Below, piece after piece: positions 44,801 through 58,500 of a stretch of 64,000 bases of DNA. This DNA is from Lytechinus pictus (Eukaryota > Echinodermata > Echinoidea > Temnopleuroida > Toxopneustidae). Below the pieces are notes generated by a model, which was not told the origin of the DNA, did no database searches, and saw only the letters and a list, made by a program, of their open reading frames with translations. The position numbers and the translations under genes are program-made. Each line of letters starts with the position of its first letter. The first letter of the stretch is position 1. Location: assembly GCF_037042905.1 (NCBI RefSeq), contig NC_087258.1, positions 1,459,001 to 1,523,000 of the forward strand. The letters run 5' to 3'.

Positions 44801-47800
44801 CTACATGCATCTACCCCATAGAGCCCGTTCCCTCCCCAGATATTTGTCCCATATAGATACCAATATGATTTCCCTTGGTCCTATAATGACACACACATCA
44901 TTTCGTATTGGTCCTATAGACACCCATAGCATTTTCTATTGGTCCTACAGACACCCATAGCATTTTCTATTGGTCCTATAGACACCCATAGCATTTTCTA
45001 TTCATCCTGTAGACACCCATAGCATTTTCAATTGGTCCTATCTATTATAGACGCCCATATCATTTCCTATTGGTCCTATAGACACCCATAGCATTTTCTA
45101 TTGGTCCTATAGACACCCATAGCATTTTCTATTGGGCCAATAGACACCCATAGCATTTTCTATTGGTCCTACAGACACCCATAGCATTTTCTATTGGTCC
45201 TATAGACACCCATAGCATTTTCTATTGGTCCTACAGACACCCATAGCATTTTCTATTGGTCCTACAGACACCCATAGCATTTTCTATTGGTCCTATAGAC
45301 ACCCATAGCATTTTCTATTGGTCCTACAGACACCCATAGCATTTTCTATTGGGCCAATAGACACCCATAGCATTTTCTATTGGTACTACAGACACCCATA
45401 GCATTTTCTATTGGGCCAATAGACACCCATAGCATTTTCTATTGGTCCTACAGACACCCATAGCATTTTCTATTGGGCCAATAGACACCCATAGGCATAG
45501 CATTTATAGTGGTCCTATAGGCACCCATAGCATTTCCTATTGGTACTATAAAGATCTATGGGATTTTCTATCAGTCCCATATAGACTTCCTTACGTCCTT
45601 TTGTATCATTTTTCCTATAGACATCATAGAAGTCAATGGGTTTCCTATATACCATTTCCATATAGAACCCCGTAGGCTTATAGGTGTCTATGGGTCCTAT
45701 AGAAAACTCAGCCTATAGGAATTTCGACCTGGGTCTCCCAGGTTTGTTGTGCGATCTCCCAGGTTTGTTGATTGATCCCATGCACTTTGAATAACCATAA
45801 TCCCCCGGTCCTTACCCGGTGCTTGGCCGTCCATACCAGGCCAGCAGCGCCTCTGTTTTGCCTTCCCCGATGTCCGCTCCGCAAAGAAAAGTTGCACTAA
45901 ATGTCACAAAAGCTCATGATTGGATCAAAACAATGCTGAATTATGCCGCTTTAGAGCTAGAATTATGATCGGAAAAAACAATTTCATCGCTAAAATGTTA
46001 ATTAAAACCATTCACAAATGGGGAAGAAGGAAGTGACTTTTTGATTTATGGAGTGTGCTGCGCGAATTTAAGAACCCGCGAAAATGTTTTGAAGCCGCCA
46101 AGCGCGAAAAATTAATCCCGCCAAAAAACAGCGTTTACAGTATTAATGAAGATACAGAGGGTTTATAGCGGTCTCGCCGTCCCGCTACGGCACCGGGATC
46201 AATTTGAAAACCAGCATTAATACATGTACCATATCATACGGAATTACATATTTGATACTTGTTTCCTTTTGCCATGGTAGGGCAGAATTTGTTATATCGG
46301 AGCAAGAAAGCCCTTAGAAAACATTTTTGCGCACCACATTGGAGCAGGTACTCCCTTATGCAATGTCCTTAAGCTTGATGCTAAGGGCATTTTTGCGTGC
46401 ATGTGATGCACAAAAATGTGGTGTTAAGGACCTTCTTGCACCGACACGATGAATTGTTACCTCTTTGAACATCTGGATTGAGGATTCAATGTGTTTCTTA
46501 GATTCATCGTAGGCTTCAGCAGGCAAGAGTGTGTTATCACCTCCACATTCCATCCATGTATTCAGAGAGAAAGCCAGCCTCATCAATGTGTTTGCTAATT
46601 TGAACTGATGAGAGAAAGAGAGAGAGAGAGGTAAAAGAAAAGACAATAACATATAATGTATGTCATGATAATGAGTTATTTCATGAATATGTACAATTAC
46701 CTGTAGTTACTTCTACCTTATTTACTTTCCTCCTTCTCCCTCTTCTCATTATCCTCTTCCTCTAATTCATTATCCATTCCATTTGGCAAACCACAGGAAA
46801 TACAAAAATATTATGTCATGGAACAATTTAGAATGATTGATAAAAATAGTGATCAGATCTAACTCTTTATTTACAACTTCAGTAGACTCTGCTTAAGACA
46901 ACCTTTCATAAGACAAATATCTCCTAATTCATGGCATTTTGGTAGGCCAGAAACTGCAAAAATTATATTTTTTACATCTTCAAAGTCAAAATTTGCTTGT
47001 AAGTCAACCAGGGGCCTGTTTCATAAAACTTGTTATAATAACAAATTTGCAATAACACATAAATGCTACTGAAATCCTTCAATCTGATTGGCTGATAGTA
47101 AACTTGTTATAACAAGTGGAGCGCCTCTGGCAGTCTGGCATGCATTACGCGATTCAATATAGTAGCAGTGCTAACTTTGAAAACAACTATCAAATAATCA
47201 TTCACAAAAATCACAATCCATATAATAATATACTATGTTCATTGACCCTAAGTGACTTTTGATCTTGATTAAGGACTTGTGCAATATGATCAATAATATT
47301 TTGATTAACCCTATGTCCACATTTCATGAACTCAACAATTACCCCCAACATGGCCAAAGTTCATTGAGCTTAAATGACCTTTTATTTTGGTCATGTGACT
47401 TGAAACTTGCACAAGATGTTGAGTGATACTTGATTACGAGACAAAAGTTTTTCTGAAATGGAATCCAGGGGCGGTATTCTGAACATTTTCTTTTCTCCAT
47501 ATTTTATCTTTTCTCAGAGATATGACAAAATCGGTATTCTGGTGGATATCAAAACTTTTGTCACAAAAATTGTCATTAATTTTGTCTCTTCTCTTTAGCG
47601 CGCACCAAAAATATGCGGCTTTAAATACGCGTAATCCTTTTATACAAGCAAAAGATATGACAAAAGTTATGACAGGGGGTAGCAGTCATAAATTTTGTCA
47701 TATCTTTTAGTACCAAATATCTCAATACCCTGCCGACTGAATGTCAAGGATATAATGATATTATTTAGATTAGATTGTGGTATTAATTTCACTCATCATC

Positions 47801-50800
47801 CATGACAATTTTCAAAATTATTTTGTCATGCTACATTTAGTTAGGCCCTACATATTAATTCCTCCTTTTTTTCTCTGTTTTCCTTCTTTTTCTACTTCTC
47901 TTCTAACATCCTTCACACCTCCCTGTCTCTCTTTGTAATTAAGTGCATCAATATATGCGTAGTTGCGCGATGCAAGCAACTGTATTGGGGATACGCCCTA
48001 CCTGCCACGGGGCCTTCCCATTGGCTAGAAGTGCTCCCACTGGGAACTAACGATGATTTTGATTGGTTTACTTCCGAAAAGATGGGCAGGAACTTAGAGA
48101 GATATGACAGGGAAAAGACAATGTTCAGAATACCGATTTGTGACAATCATAGCGGTGTCACATCTCGGAGATAAATGACAAAATTTATGACAAAAGTTAT
48201 GACAGTGTTCCAGAATACCACCCCAGGTTTCTGAGGTCCCTGGGGATTTGACTTGTGTAGATTCTCCTATACACATACCTTATGAGAAGGTCCTTCTAAC
48301 GTTTCTCTGATTGCGACAGCTTTCCTGCAGTAGTCTATGGCTGGTCTCAGATCAGAAATCTGTTCTCTTGTGATGAAATCATGAAGCTTAGCAATCTATC
48401 AGGGTTAAAAAAAACCCACAAACAATCAAATGTTGAATTCTTCAAATTTCATATCCCCTAACTGAATACAATCCATTTAACATGAGCTAATCATATTACA
48501 TAGTCAAAATTGGCAACACAATGAAAATAAAAAAGTATTCTTTTAAAATGCACATTGGCAACTATTCGGTAAAACACTTCTTTAATCATTAATTTTGATT
48601 CATGTTATATCCCTTTTATATATATACATGTATATAGTTTTAAAATGTGAAAATTAAGAGAAAAATTAATGAGTGTTGCAAGTTTGAGTAGCAAAATACG
48701 ATTGATTTTGATCTTGTGAAAGCTGGGTACCTCTATGAATTCACAAAGGTGGTTTTTAAAACCATTGGTTGAACCCATGGTTTATGCAGATTTCATGTAT
48801 AAATTATGCTTTTACCGCATATTTTAAACAAATGTGCAATGCTGATGCATGCTTTTGTCACAATGTGCTAAAATGACACCTATTGCCATAGTTGTGTACA
48901 CTAATTCATTCATGAATCCCCCGTTTTGAAGAGTGGAATAATTAATTCAAAACAAGGGACTCATAGATACAATAGCATACTTAACCATGGCAACAGGCGT
49001 CAATTTGGTGCACTGTGACAAAAGCTTGCATCAGCATTTTACATTTTTCTGATGTACGTGTTGAATTAAGCGTAACTTATACAGGAAATATGCATACCAA
49101 TGGTTTTCAAAACAACCTTTGTTAATTCGGGCCTACGGGTTAAAAGAAGAAAGAGTTACCTTACCTCATCAAAGAGTTCACCACAGAGATCATAGATCTC
49201 CACCAATCTCTCTGGTTGAGAATCTAATTCATCAGTCTCTATCGTTAGGACCTTATTGATGATACCCTGCGCTGCTTTGTATTGACCAGCTTGCGTCCTG
49301 TATCACACAACACATGAAATAATATAGGATTCAATAATATAATATAGGATTTGTATAGCGCACGTATCCACCTTACTAGGTGCTCAAGGCGCTCTGATAT
49401 TACCCCGGCTAAGCTAGTCTACCGATTCTGGTGCGCACAGCTTTTTGAGGAATTACTTCCTGCCGGTAACCATCACCTCACCTGGGTCGAGTGCAGCACA
49501 GTGTGGATAAATTTCTTGCTGAAGGAAAACACGCCATGGCTAGGATTCAAACCCACGACCCTTTGTTTGAAAGGCGAGAGTCAGAACCACCAGACCAGGA
49601 CGCACCCAAGATATACGTTCAAGTCTTCTTTTATTTATTCATTTATCAATTTTTTTATATAGCGTAGTAGCATCATAATCATCATTATCATCAATCCAAA
49701 GTTTTCAATCCTGGTTTGTCCTTGTGAAGGGGTTGGCCGGATTCACTTCATACTTGCAGCAATCGCCTTTTACACCCTCCTTCAACCTTGCCAGGGGGCC
49801 GTTTCATAAAGCTGTTCGTAAGTTAAGAGCAACTGGTGAAACTTTCTTACGCGCTTAACCATTGCCAATGAATATACCATTTACCACAAGAAAGGATCAC
49901 CAGTCGTTCTTAAAGTCGCTCTTAACTTACAAACAGCTTTATGAAACACCCACCTGATCCAGTGAATCCTTCATCCTCACCCCAGCCCTCCTCCTTCTCC
50001 CCTTGCCTCCACAATGTCTTCTTTGGCCATCCCCCTCCTCCTTCTCATCTTGCCTCCACACAATGTCTTCTTTGGCCATCCCCCTCCTCCTGGAACCACC
50101 AACCTTAAACTCAGTAGTTCAGGGTTCCAAGCTTTTGAAGAAAACAAAATTCCCTGATTTTTCCCTGATAGAGTTTAAAATTCCCTGATAATCATTCAAA
50201 CTCATTCCCAGTTTCGCATGTTTTCTAAGTTGTTGCAGTGAATTACATGTATTTTCAGTATAAAAACAATAATGTAAAACTAATTAGTACCACCATAACC
50301 AGTCATTCAATGGATGTTGTTTTGATATGCAACAAAATATAACAGAGTCTGACTGACTACCATGCTTTCAACTTTTGGGCTGATGAAAATTCGCTGATTT
50401 TCCCCTCATTTGAGGCATTTTCCCCTGATTTGAGGTACATGTATTTTTTTATCAAATTCCCTGATTTTTCCCTGACTGGAAAAAAGTAAAACAATTTTTC
50501 CTGATGGGCCGGGAACCCTGTAGTTTTAATACATTGTTTTACAGGAAGGTTTTGTCTTGGAGCAATGATGTGAAGGAGTAATTTTTAGAGTTAAACTTAG
50601 ATTCCAGCTGACCTTTGACATCAAATCATTTATATTGCAAATTGCTGAAGGGTCTAATGAACAACTGGAACATGTTATTAGATGCTAAGTTAGTAACATG
50701 GAGATATATCATTTAGCACAATAAAGAAAGGGACATGAGTCGTGCGTTAAGACATCGTAACCTTCAAACAGCTTTATGAAGCCACCGCCCCAGGGGGAGG

Positions 50801-53800
50801 GGGGGGGGGGAATGATGAATTGCATGAAAGGATTGTAAGGTGAATAGCTTAATAGTACTTACAGAATGTGTGCAAGACAGCTAAGCTTATCAGCAGTATT
50901 CTTATGATCATCACCTGTCATAGCTTCACTCATCTCTGTGAATTTAGAAGCCATTGTGTCATATTTCTCATCCATCTACACAAAACAATCAGAGAAGATA
51001 TACATGTAGGTTAAATCTTCAAATAAGTCAGGCTTACATTTGTAAAATATACTTAGTACTTAATGCAAAATCTTGTATTTCACTGTTATCATAGTTATAG
51101 CTTGGTAAAAAAACAAATTCTATGCTCACATCATCATATTCTTATCATTTCACAAAATAATCAATTTTTTGACAACTTATTTTGCAAAAGGATCTGTGTT
51201 TTACTTCAATAGTGAATGAGTTAACATCTGGCATTGCATAAAAGTGTAGTTGGAGGCAACATAGGGTTAACTAAACTATTTTTATGAGAATACCAACTAT
51301 GGTCTTTATAGACAGGTGGTCCCTTTATTTTATTGGACCTTACCTTTCTCCAGTAAGAGAGAAGCTGTGAGCTGTAGTCTTCATCATACAGACCCTCAAT
51401 CATATCCCAATCACAGATGCACTCTGTCAAACGCTTCTTGTCTCCAAGCTTGATCAACTGGTATGGGTATTCCTGGAAAGAAACAAAAATAATTTCACAA
51501 CAATGAGGTTTTTAATAATTCAGGTGCTTTCAGAGGGATGCAAGCAGTAACAATCATGTAGAGGATGGGGGATGTCTCCCCCCACCCCCCACCCCAAATT
51601 TAGAAAATTGTACAGCAGTCTATTGAAGAGGGTCATCTTGTGCCCCTCTGCCACTGACAAAAATATCCCCGGAATCCACATTACTGCTATGACAGGCAAT
51701 GTATCTTGGTTATGAACTTGGTAAAAATAAAAGGTTTATAATATCAATTTGACATTTCTTTTTTTTTTCAAATTCCCTGTTTGTTACAAATTTGATGCTA
51801 ATGTACTGATAGAAAATTTCCAAGCTCATTTTCTACTAAAGATTATTTTTGAGGTTTCAAAATTATATTTTGCTAAGGTATACCATTAAATGTAGATTAT
51901 TTGATAGGAAGAAAGAAAACTGGTTGATATATCATTTTAAAGCTTAAAATGTACTTTTTCAAGTTCAATGAAACTCTCAAAATTCATTTTTGGCAACTAT
52001 TGCTTGTTTTGGGGTGTAGTCAGGCAGCATATGTCATTTACTTCGACAAATTGGCTAAGTTTGATATTTCACTTTTATGTGATTGGTGACATCACAAGAA
52101 ACAACTTACAACTTGGTAATAAATTTGTAATGGTCATCTTGACCATGTTAGTGGTCAAAATGGGGTCAATAGGGGTCAATTTTTTAAATTGCCCCGATTC
52201 TGTCGAGTGACACATCAAATTGTTTGTCTTGTTATATTGAACAAGAACGTGTACACAACTATATACTCTTGACCTCCCGTCAAAAAGTTATGACCGGAAA
52301 TGTCAAAGGTCAACAAACTTTCGTTAAATGGCAAATTACACTGAAGGTGTGAAGAAAGCTAATTTTTCCGTGTTTTTATGCATGAGTGTACTTTTTTATT
52401 TTCGATTTTGATAAGTCCATCGTCAGAAGTCCTTATCCAGAAGATATAAAGGGTCAAGACAAGGTCAGGGAAAGGTCAAAAGGTCAACAAACTTTCATTG
52501 GAAGCCAAAATACACGTCTAAGAGCGGTTAGAAGTTTAGAAGTCTTATTTTTCGTGAGTTCTTTATTTTGAAAAGTCTCCATCTAAGAAGACATTATATA
52601 TGAAGGGGTCAAATGTGCTTATTTAGGAACAAAATAGATAAACAGAGATAGACGTCGAATACATTCAGTGTGGTATCATGGTATTGCAGGAATACCTTGA
52701 AACGACTTGACAAACCCTATTTGCCCTTAAAAGTTGTACATCTTCATGATGTTATAAGTGCAACCAGTTCTTTCCGAGTTTCTTCATTTAGGAATACAAT
52801 TCAAGTTCAATTCATTTTTAATTTACTAGTCTTTGATATGTAAAGATACATTTAATCCATTTGCTTTGTACATAATATTTTAATCAACAGAAAGTATTGT
52901 AATGTATTGGGGGTATATAATGTGCACTATATGTTAATAACAGACACATCGATTGATCAGTGCTCCCAGCTCCCAAGAAAGATGACTAACGTCTTATTTG
53001 GATTAACTTACGAATAAGATAATGAAGTTAGGATTGAGGATAATGATAAGTTGGACTCCAATTGCTCCTTAATTAATTCTAATGTGTGACGGTTATGTTA
53101 TTTCTGAGTTTTGACAAAGAAGCAACATCGTGCAAGCATGCTCATTGTAGTCAGTCATGGGTGTCCATCATGCTGATGTGATATATTCTGACCATTACTC
53201 GATCTCTGGAGCCAAGAAGGACTACACATTCCTGATTATGTGCTGCCATTAACACGGCTTGTACTATTTTATCAAGTGTGTGTTTTTCCAGAGCATACAA
53301 CGTGAAACTAAACGTAATACCAGTTCTCACGATAGTGATGTGCATAGATTAGATGCAGATTTTGTTTTTGTTCTTGTTTTATTCCTACTTGATTAACTAC
53401 CTGGATGTTACGAGAAAGAATAGTCACATTATGTCATTGAAGTAAACCACGGCCATACCGCAGAGGGAAGGTGGTCAGCTGCCCCCAGAAATTGTGAAGA
53501 CTTGCATTTTTACTGAAAAATAAATATAATTGACCAAAGGTATGCACAAAATCCTTAAATTTCACTATACAAAATGCAAAAAGGCCCCAATGATAAGCTC
53601 AGAACACCACATGCACCAGAAATGTGTAGTCCTTCTTGGCTCCAGAGATCGAGTAATGGTCAGAATATATCACATCACCATAATGGACACCCATGACTGA
53701 CTACAATGAGCATGCTTGCACGATGTTGCTTCTTTGTCAGAAATAATATTAGAATTAATTGAGGAGCAATATTTTTATTGGAGCCCAACTTATCATCCTC

Positions 53801-55522
53801 AATCCTAACCTCATTATCTTATTAGCAAGATAATCCAAACAAAATAAAGAACCCACGAAAAATAAGACTTCTAAACTTCTAACCGCTTTTAGACGTGTAT
53901 TTTGGCTTCCAATGAAAGTTTGTTGACCTTTTGACCTTTCCCTGACCTTATCTTGACCCTTTATATCTTCTGGATAAGGATTTCTGACGATGGACTTATC
54001 AAAATCGAAAATAAAAAAGTACACACATGCATAAAAACACGGAAAAATTTCTTCACACCTTCAGTGTAATTTGCCATTTAACGAAAGATCGTTGACCTTT
54101 GACATTTCCGGTCATAACTTTTTAACGGGAGGTCAAGAGTATATAGTTGTGTACAAGTTTTTGTTCAATATAACAAGACAAACAATTTGATGTGTCACTC
54201 GACAGAATCGGGGCAATTAAAAAAAATGACCCCTATTGACCCCATTTTGACCACTAACATGGTCAATATGACCATTAGAAATTTGTCACCAAGTTGTAAG
54301 TTGTTCCTTGTGATGTCACCAATCACATAAAAGTGAAAAATCAGACGTAGCTAATTTGTCGAAGTAGCCAGTAAATCATGACATATGCTGCCTGACTAGT
54401 GGCTGGTCACATTTGTATTTATCGACTAACCTCCACTTTCCTCTCAATATTGGAGACATTTTCAAAGTAATCAGCAAGCTTAGTGTTCCACCATCTTAGC
54501 AGGGTTTCATTCATTGCTGCACCACCATCTTCATCCTCCTCCCCTTCCCCAGCCAGCCGGGCATTGAAATACTTCTTCCTGATGGCCTTGCTCAGGGAGC
54601 GGTGATAGAAGTCGAGACGTCCTTCCCCGCTATCACCGAAAGGTCGCAGGAAAGGTCGTAGGGCACGGTAAACCTTGGCCCACTTGACGGCAGGTAGGGG
54701 TTGGAGCTTGGTGGATTTCTCCTTCTTTTCACTTGCACCTAGATATTTCAAATGACAACGATAAAGGGAAGGCTGAAAAATGTTGACAGGGGGATTGATG
54801 GAAAGGGGATTAGAGGAAGAGAAAGATGGATAATTCAAAAAAAGAAAAACTCAAAATGGACAGTCTGTCAAAAAAGAAAATCTAGAAGAGAGAGAAATAA
54901 GAGAACTGGGAGCAGTCCTCAAAGAGAAGGCTAGGAGTCCAGGACTGTGGCATTGGTAAAGCAATGTGGCCCAGTGGATTAGTCTCTGGACTTTGAAACA
55001 GAAGGTCGTGGGTTCGAGTCCAAGCCATAGCGTAATTTCCCTCAGAAGAAAGTGATACACATTTTCATTCATTCCCTGAAATGATTGTGAAATGAAAAAA
55101 GGCTTGCCAAGTAATAATTTCTTGCCAAGTAATAATTTCTTGCCAAGGTAATAATAATGTAAAATTCCTTTGGAAGAGCAAAGAGATGTGAGATGATAGC
55201 ATGACATGTGCTTTACAAGAACTGATTATTCTTCTTACTATTATCCCAATCCCATCCAAATTTTGCTTTTCCCTGATGAAAATCATGATTAAAACTGATA
55301 AATACTGAAAATGTAAAACATAAAGATGTCTCATTTTACAAACCCTTTTCTTTGTTGTTCTCTCCATCATCTGAAGGCATGAGGTTATCTTCATCTCCAA
55401 GAATGGCCAAGAGTTCAGCTTCCAGGAGACCAGATGAGGAGCATTCTAGAAGACAAAGGGTCGCTACCATCAGACTCCCTCCACTCTCGTCTTCAAATCT
55501 CTCCAGGACTTGAGCCAGGAGC
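14870..55522 (-). CDS. Linker and TPR exon block of the TPR gene (last ten exons)
   Basis: Exons 55344-55522 and 54431-54738 encode the helical linker seen after NACHT in this family (LLAQVLERFEDESGG, then RLDFYHRSLSKAIRKKYF) with an acidic loop GEGEEDEDGG. Exon 51344-51472 begins EYPYQLIKLGDKKRL and ends SQLLSYWRK, close to the pre-TPR segment of nephrocystin-3. Later exons are TPR-like: LTQAGQYKAAQGIINKVL, LRPAIDYCRKAVAIRETL, NTGIYYEDIQDYYTAYDY and VFGEGHPRTISAANCL. The GEGHPRT word is typical of kinesin-light-chain-type TPRs. Exons 46461-46604 and 17294-17374 are separated by about 29 kb of nested transposons, yet both junctions are phase 0 and the helix pattern continues, so the gene appears to tolerate the insertion. 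Confidence 0.8.
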
Positions 55523-58500
55523 CTTGAGGAACGATGAAGACAAGAAATAATAACTACCTGTGTTCCTACAGAAGAAACCAGCTTATCATTTCTTCCAGGA
55601 GAGCCTTTCATCAAATATTTGTTGTCGGATAAGCTATCAGATTCGACAACTTATCACTCTTCTTTGTCCGACAAACTCAGAATTAATAAACATTTTTCAC
55701 AAAAGACATTTACAGCGCTTGGTCGCCTGAAATGGGACGCTTTTTAATGCTGTTCTTGGATCAGAGTGCTTAGCTGGCCATGTTGAGAGTGACCTACTCC
55801 ACCCCTACCCCTCCAGGATGCCACAAAGAAAAGTTGTGGAAACAGTGATGCCCACACTCATTCCAAGGCTCAAGTGAGACAAGAATCAGACCAAACTGAA
55901 TCATCACGGTATTCAAATCTGCCTATCATAAATCAAATACAAGAATCTACTTCATCATGATTTAAGATTCAAAATAACTTATAAAGGGACTTTGCCAAAA
56001 GCATCTCTTCCCCGTAGGAAACCTGTAAGAAGCTTTTGATTCTATTTCTCACATTTCAACATAGACAAAACAATGGGGAAAATGCGGGAGAGCTGCTATG
56101 AAAAGATGCATAGTGCCTTTGTAGTAGGATTGCTGCTAAACAAACATGGTACAGATTTTTGACAAGGTTCCTAAGCTTACTCTAGGAGACCATCTGCTAG
56201 GGTGTTGATCTTGTCTGTGACCTTGGCGAAGACACCGTAGACTCTGAGCTCTTCACAAGCGATGGACAACCAGAGAGGATTCTGGGATGCTTCCTTGCTG
56301 AGAAGGCTTATCATCTGTTCTTCATCAAGACGCTTGTTGAACTTCCCAAGGATCTCAGAGACAATCTCCTGTTAAAAGATAAACATTTGAGTATTAATAA
56401 TAATAATAATTGGCATTTATATAGCGCCATCTATCTAGAAATATTCTATTCCGAGGGGCGTTGTAATTATTATTACCCCGGCTTTAGCTCGAGCTGCCTT
56501 TCAGCGCTCAAGCATTCAAGGAATTAATCCTGCCGGGTACCCATTTACCTCACCTGAAGGAAATTACGCCATGGCTGGAATTAAAAACCCACGACCCTCT
56601 GTTTCAAAGTCAGAAAACTTATCCACTGGGCCACAACGCTCCGCAATTGAAACACCATTGTAGAAAAACGGACACTGATCAAAGTACATGCTGAAAATAC
56701 TGACAAAGTACCAACTAAAGCTTTGGTAAACAGTCGGTAACGTGAATTCATACCAGTGTCATCAAATTTCAAATATTTACAGAAGTTTAATGGTCCTTGA
56801 ATTTTATTTTCAGTTGATAAATTTAAATTTGGCATTGTTTCAGCCATTAAAATTCAAATATGGCATCTAATGCCCTTCATTATTGTGTGTTCCAACAAAA
56901 TATACAAATCAATGGCCCCATGGCACATTACATAGTAGAACATTTACTCCAGTCTGTAAGAGAGCGTTGTTGGCTCAGTCGGTAACGCGTCTGCCCGTTG
57001 AACCAAAGATCTTGGGTTCGAGTCCTACCCCGGGCGGATTACTGAAGCCAGTGCGTTGTGTGTAAACGTCTCTCCCATGTTTCATAGATGCAGGCTATGT
57101 TACACTGGAAAAGACTACGTCCCTTGGATAGGATGTTAAATGGAGGCCCCGTATAGAGGAGAGTCACCACCTTTGCACGTTAAGAACCCACTGCACTATT
57201 CGTAGAGTAGGGGGAAACCCCGGTGTAGCGGTCCAGCTGCGCTCTCCCCCCAATCAGTTATATATCGGGAGGAGAGACCTGCGGGTCATAGTGATTCAGT
57301 TCGCTTTAGGCCTCCCAGGCACAGGTGACGCCAAATCATCAATAATAATAATAGTCTTAATATCTCAGAGGGCACAGGATTAGAGTTAGGTTTATAATAG
57401 AGTTTTGGTACGGAATAATGTAAAGATAAGGATTAGGGTATATTTAATTTTGAAGGTTACATGTAGGTTTCATGTTTGGCTTAACGTGCAGATTTTCTAC
57501 TAGAGTGATTGTCTCTGGAGCAAAAGTAATGGAACCGATCCATGTATCATATATATCCTGGATGATTTTCCACCATTGGAGGAAACAGGATTTAATCATG
57601 TATTCTGAATAATACACTCCGACCTCTCTTATCCCGCCTCCCCTTATCCGGATCTCTCTATTATCCGGACGCACACTTGCCAAGATTTTTTTTTTCAATT
57701 TAGGAGTCTACGTGGGGAAATGAGATTGGAGGAAACAGGATTTAATCATGCATTCTGAATAATACTGCAAGAACATCAAGGAGACATACCCTTCTAGATT
57801 CCATATCAAGTGGAGTAACAGGTAACTCTACTGGTTTATTCTTTCTCTCTTTCAGCATACGATGAGGTGGAGTCTCATTGATCATAGAAAAGATGCAACG
57901 AACCTGAGGTGCCAACTTAGACGGTAGCCATCTCAATGTAGAAGCAGTTCTGTCTTCATCAAGCTGAAACGGTAAAAGGGAGAAGTTATCATGGTATAAT
58001 GGAATTGAAGGTATTTGGGATAATGAAGATGAAGGTTTGGACAAGTACGGACAATCCTTGAACATAAATGTCAGTTGTATTTACCTGAAAATGAATTTGA
58101 AGATATTGCAATAAAATGATCACACAAGTATTTAAATGAAAATAAATATGTCCCAAAGTGATTCTTGTAGAAAGATGTAGTTAATAAAATTTGGGGCTTT
58201 CCAGCAATCTTGATATTGAAGACTTTCTCGAGAAATCACTGCTTGCTGTAGATTAATGTAGAGAAGAAACTAGCCTATAATTTTAGTAATACTGAAATGT
58301 ATTTGGAGAGAAACTGGTACTTGTTTGTAGTTGTTTTGCTACTCGGTATGTGGAATGAATGTACAATGTATTGAGTAATGAATTCATGTGATTATCACTC
58401 AAGTGGGCCTATATTCCAGACTATTGTTCAGAATGTTGCATTATGAGTTACGAACCTGGTCACCATCAATCTCAAGCTTAACCGCTCACGATGGCGGTCT

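Larger units (their letters stand above)
18898..45733. mobile_element. Outer composite DNA transposon: CACTA/EnSpm-like transposase plus BEN-domain gene
   Basis: The left end reads CCCAGGTCGAAAATCC and the right end is its near-complement GGAATTTCGACCTGGG. The dinucleotide TC flanks both ends (18896-18897 and 45734-45735), consistent with a 2-bp target duplication, though this is weak evidence alone. Behind each end lie tandem arrays that share TCTATTGGTCCTATAGA. The element spans 26,836 bp, or about 15.5 kb once the inner 11.3-kb element and its TA duplication are removed. It contains a Tnp2-type transposase gene and a divergent BEN-domain gene, both spliced and without visible breaks. Known: CACTA elements carry short TIRs, many subterminal repeats and often a second DNA-binding protein. 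The superfamily name is an inference from the transposase; the 2-bp duplication would fit the Mirage branch of CACTA/Mirage/Chapaev. Confidence 0.75.

Noticed and set aside
47522-48276. Short frames in both directions
   Set aside because: They lie within or at the edge of a MITE with inverted arms.
52386-54024. Related frames beginning MYFFIFDFDKSIVR on both strands
   Set aside because: They lie in the two arms of one inverted repeat, so their similarity is due to the DNA copy and not to selection on protein.
54960-55040. Possible tRNA gene
   Set aside because: Same sequence family as the SINE at 16985-17285; it is a SINE head.
56965-57040. Possible tRNA gene
   Set aside because: A and B boxes are present but the acceptor stem does not close and a SINE body with an AAT tail follows.
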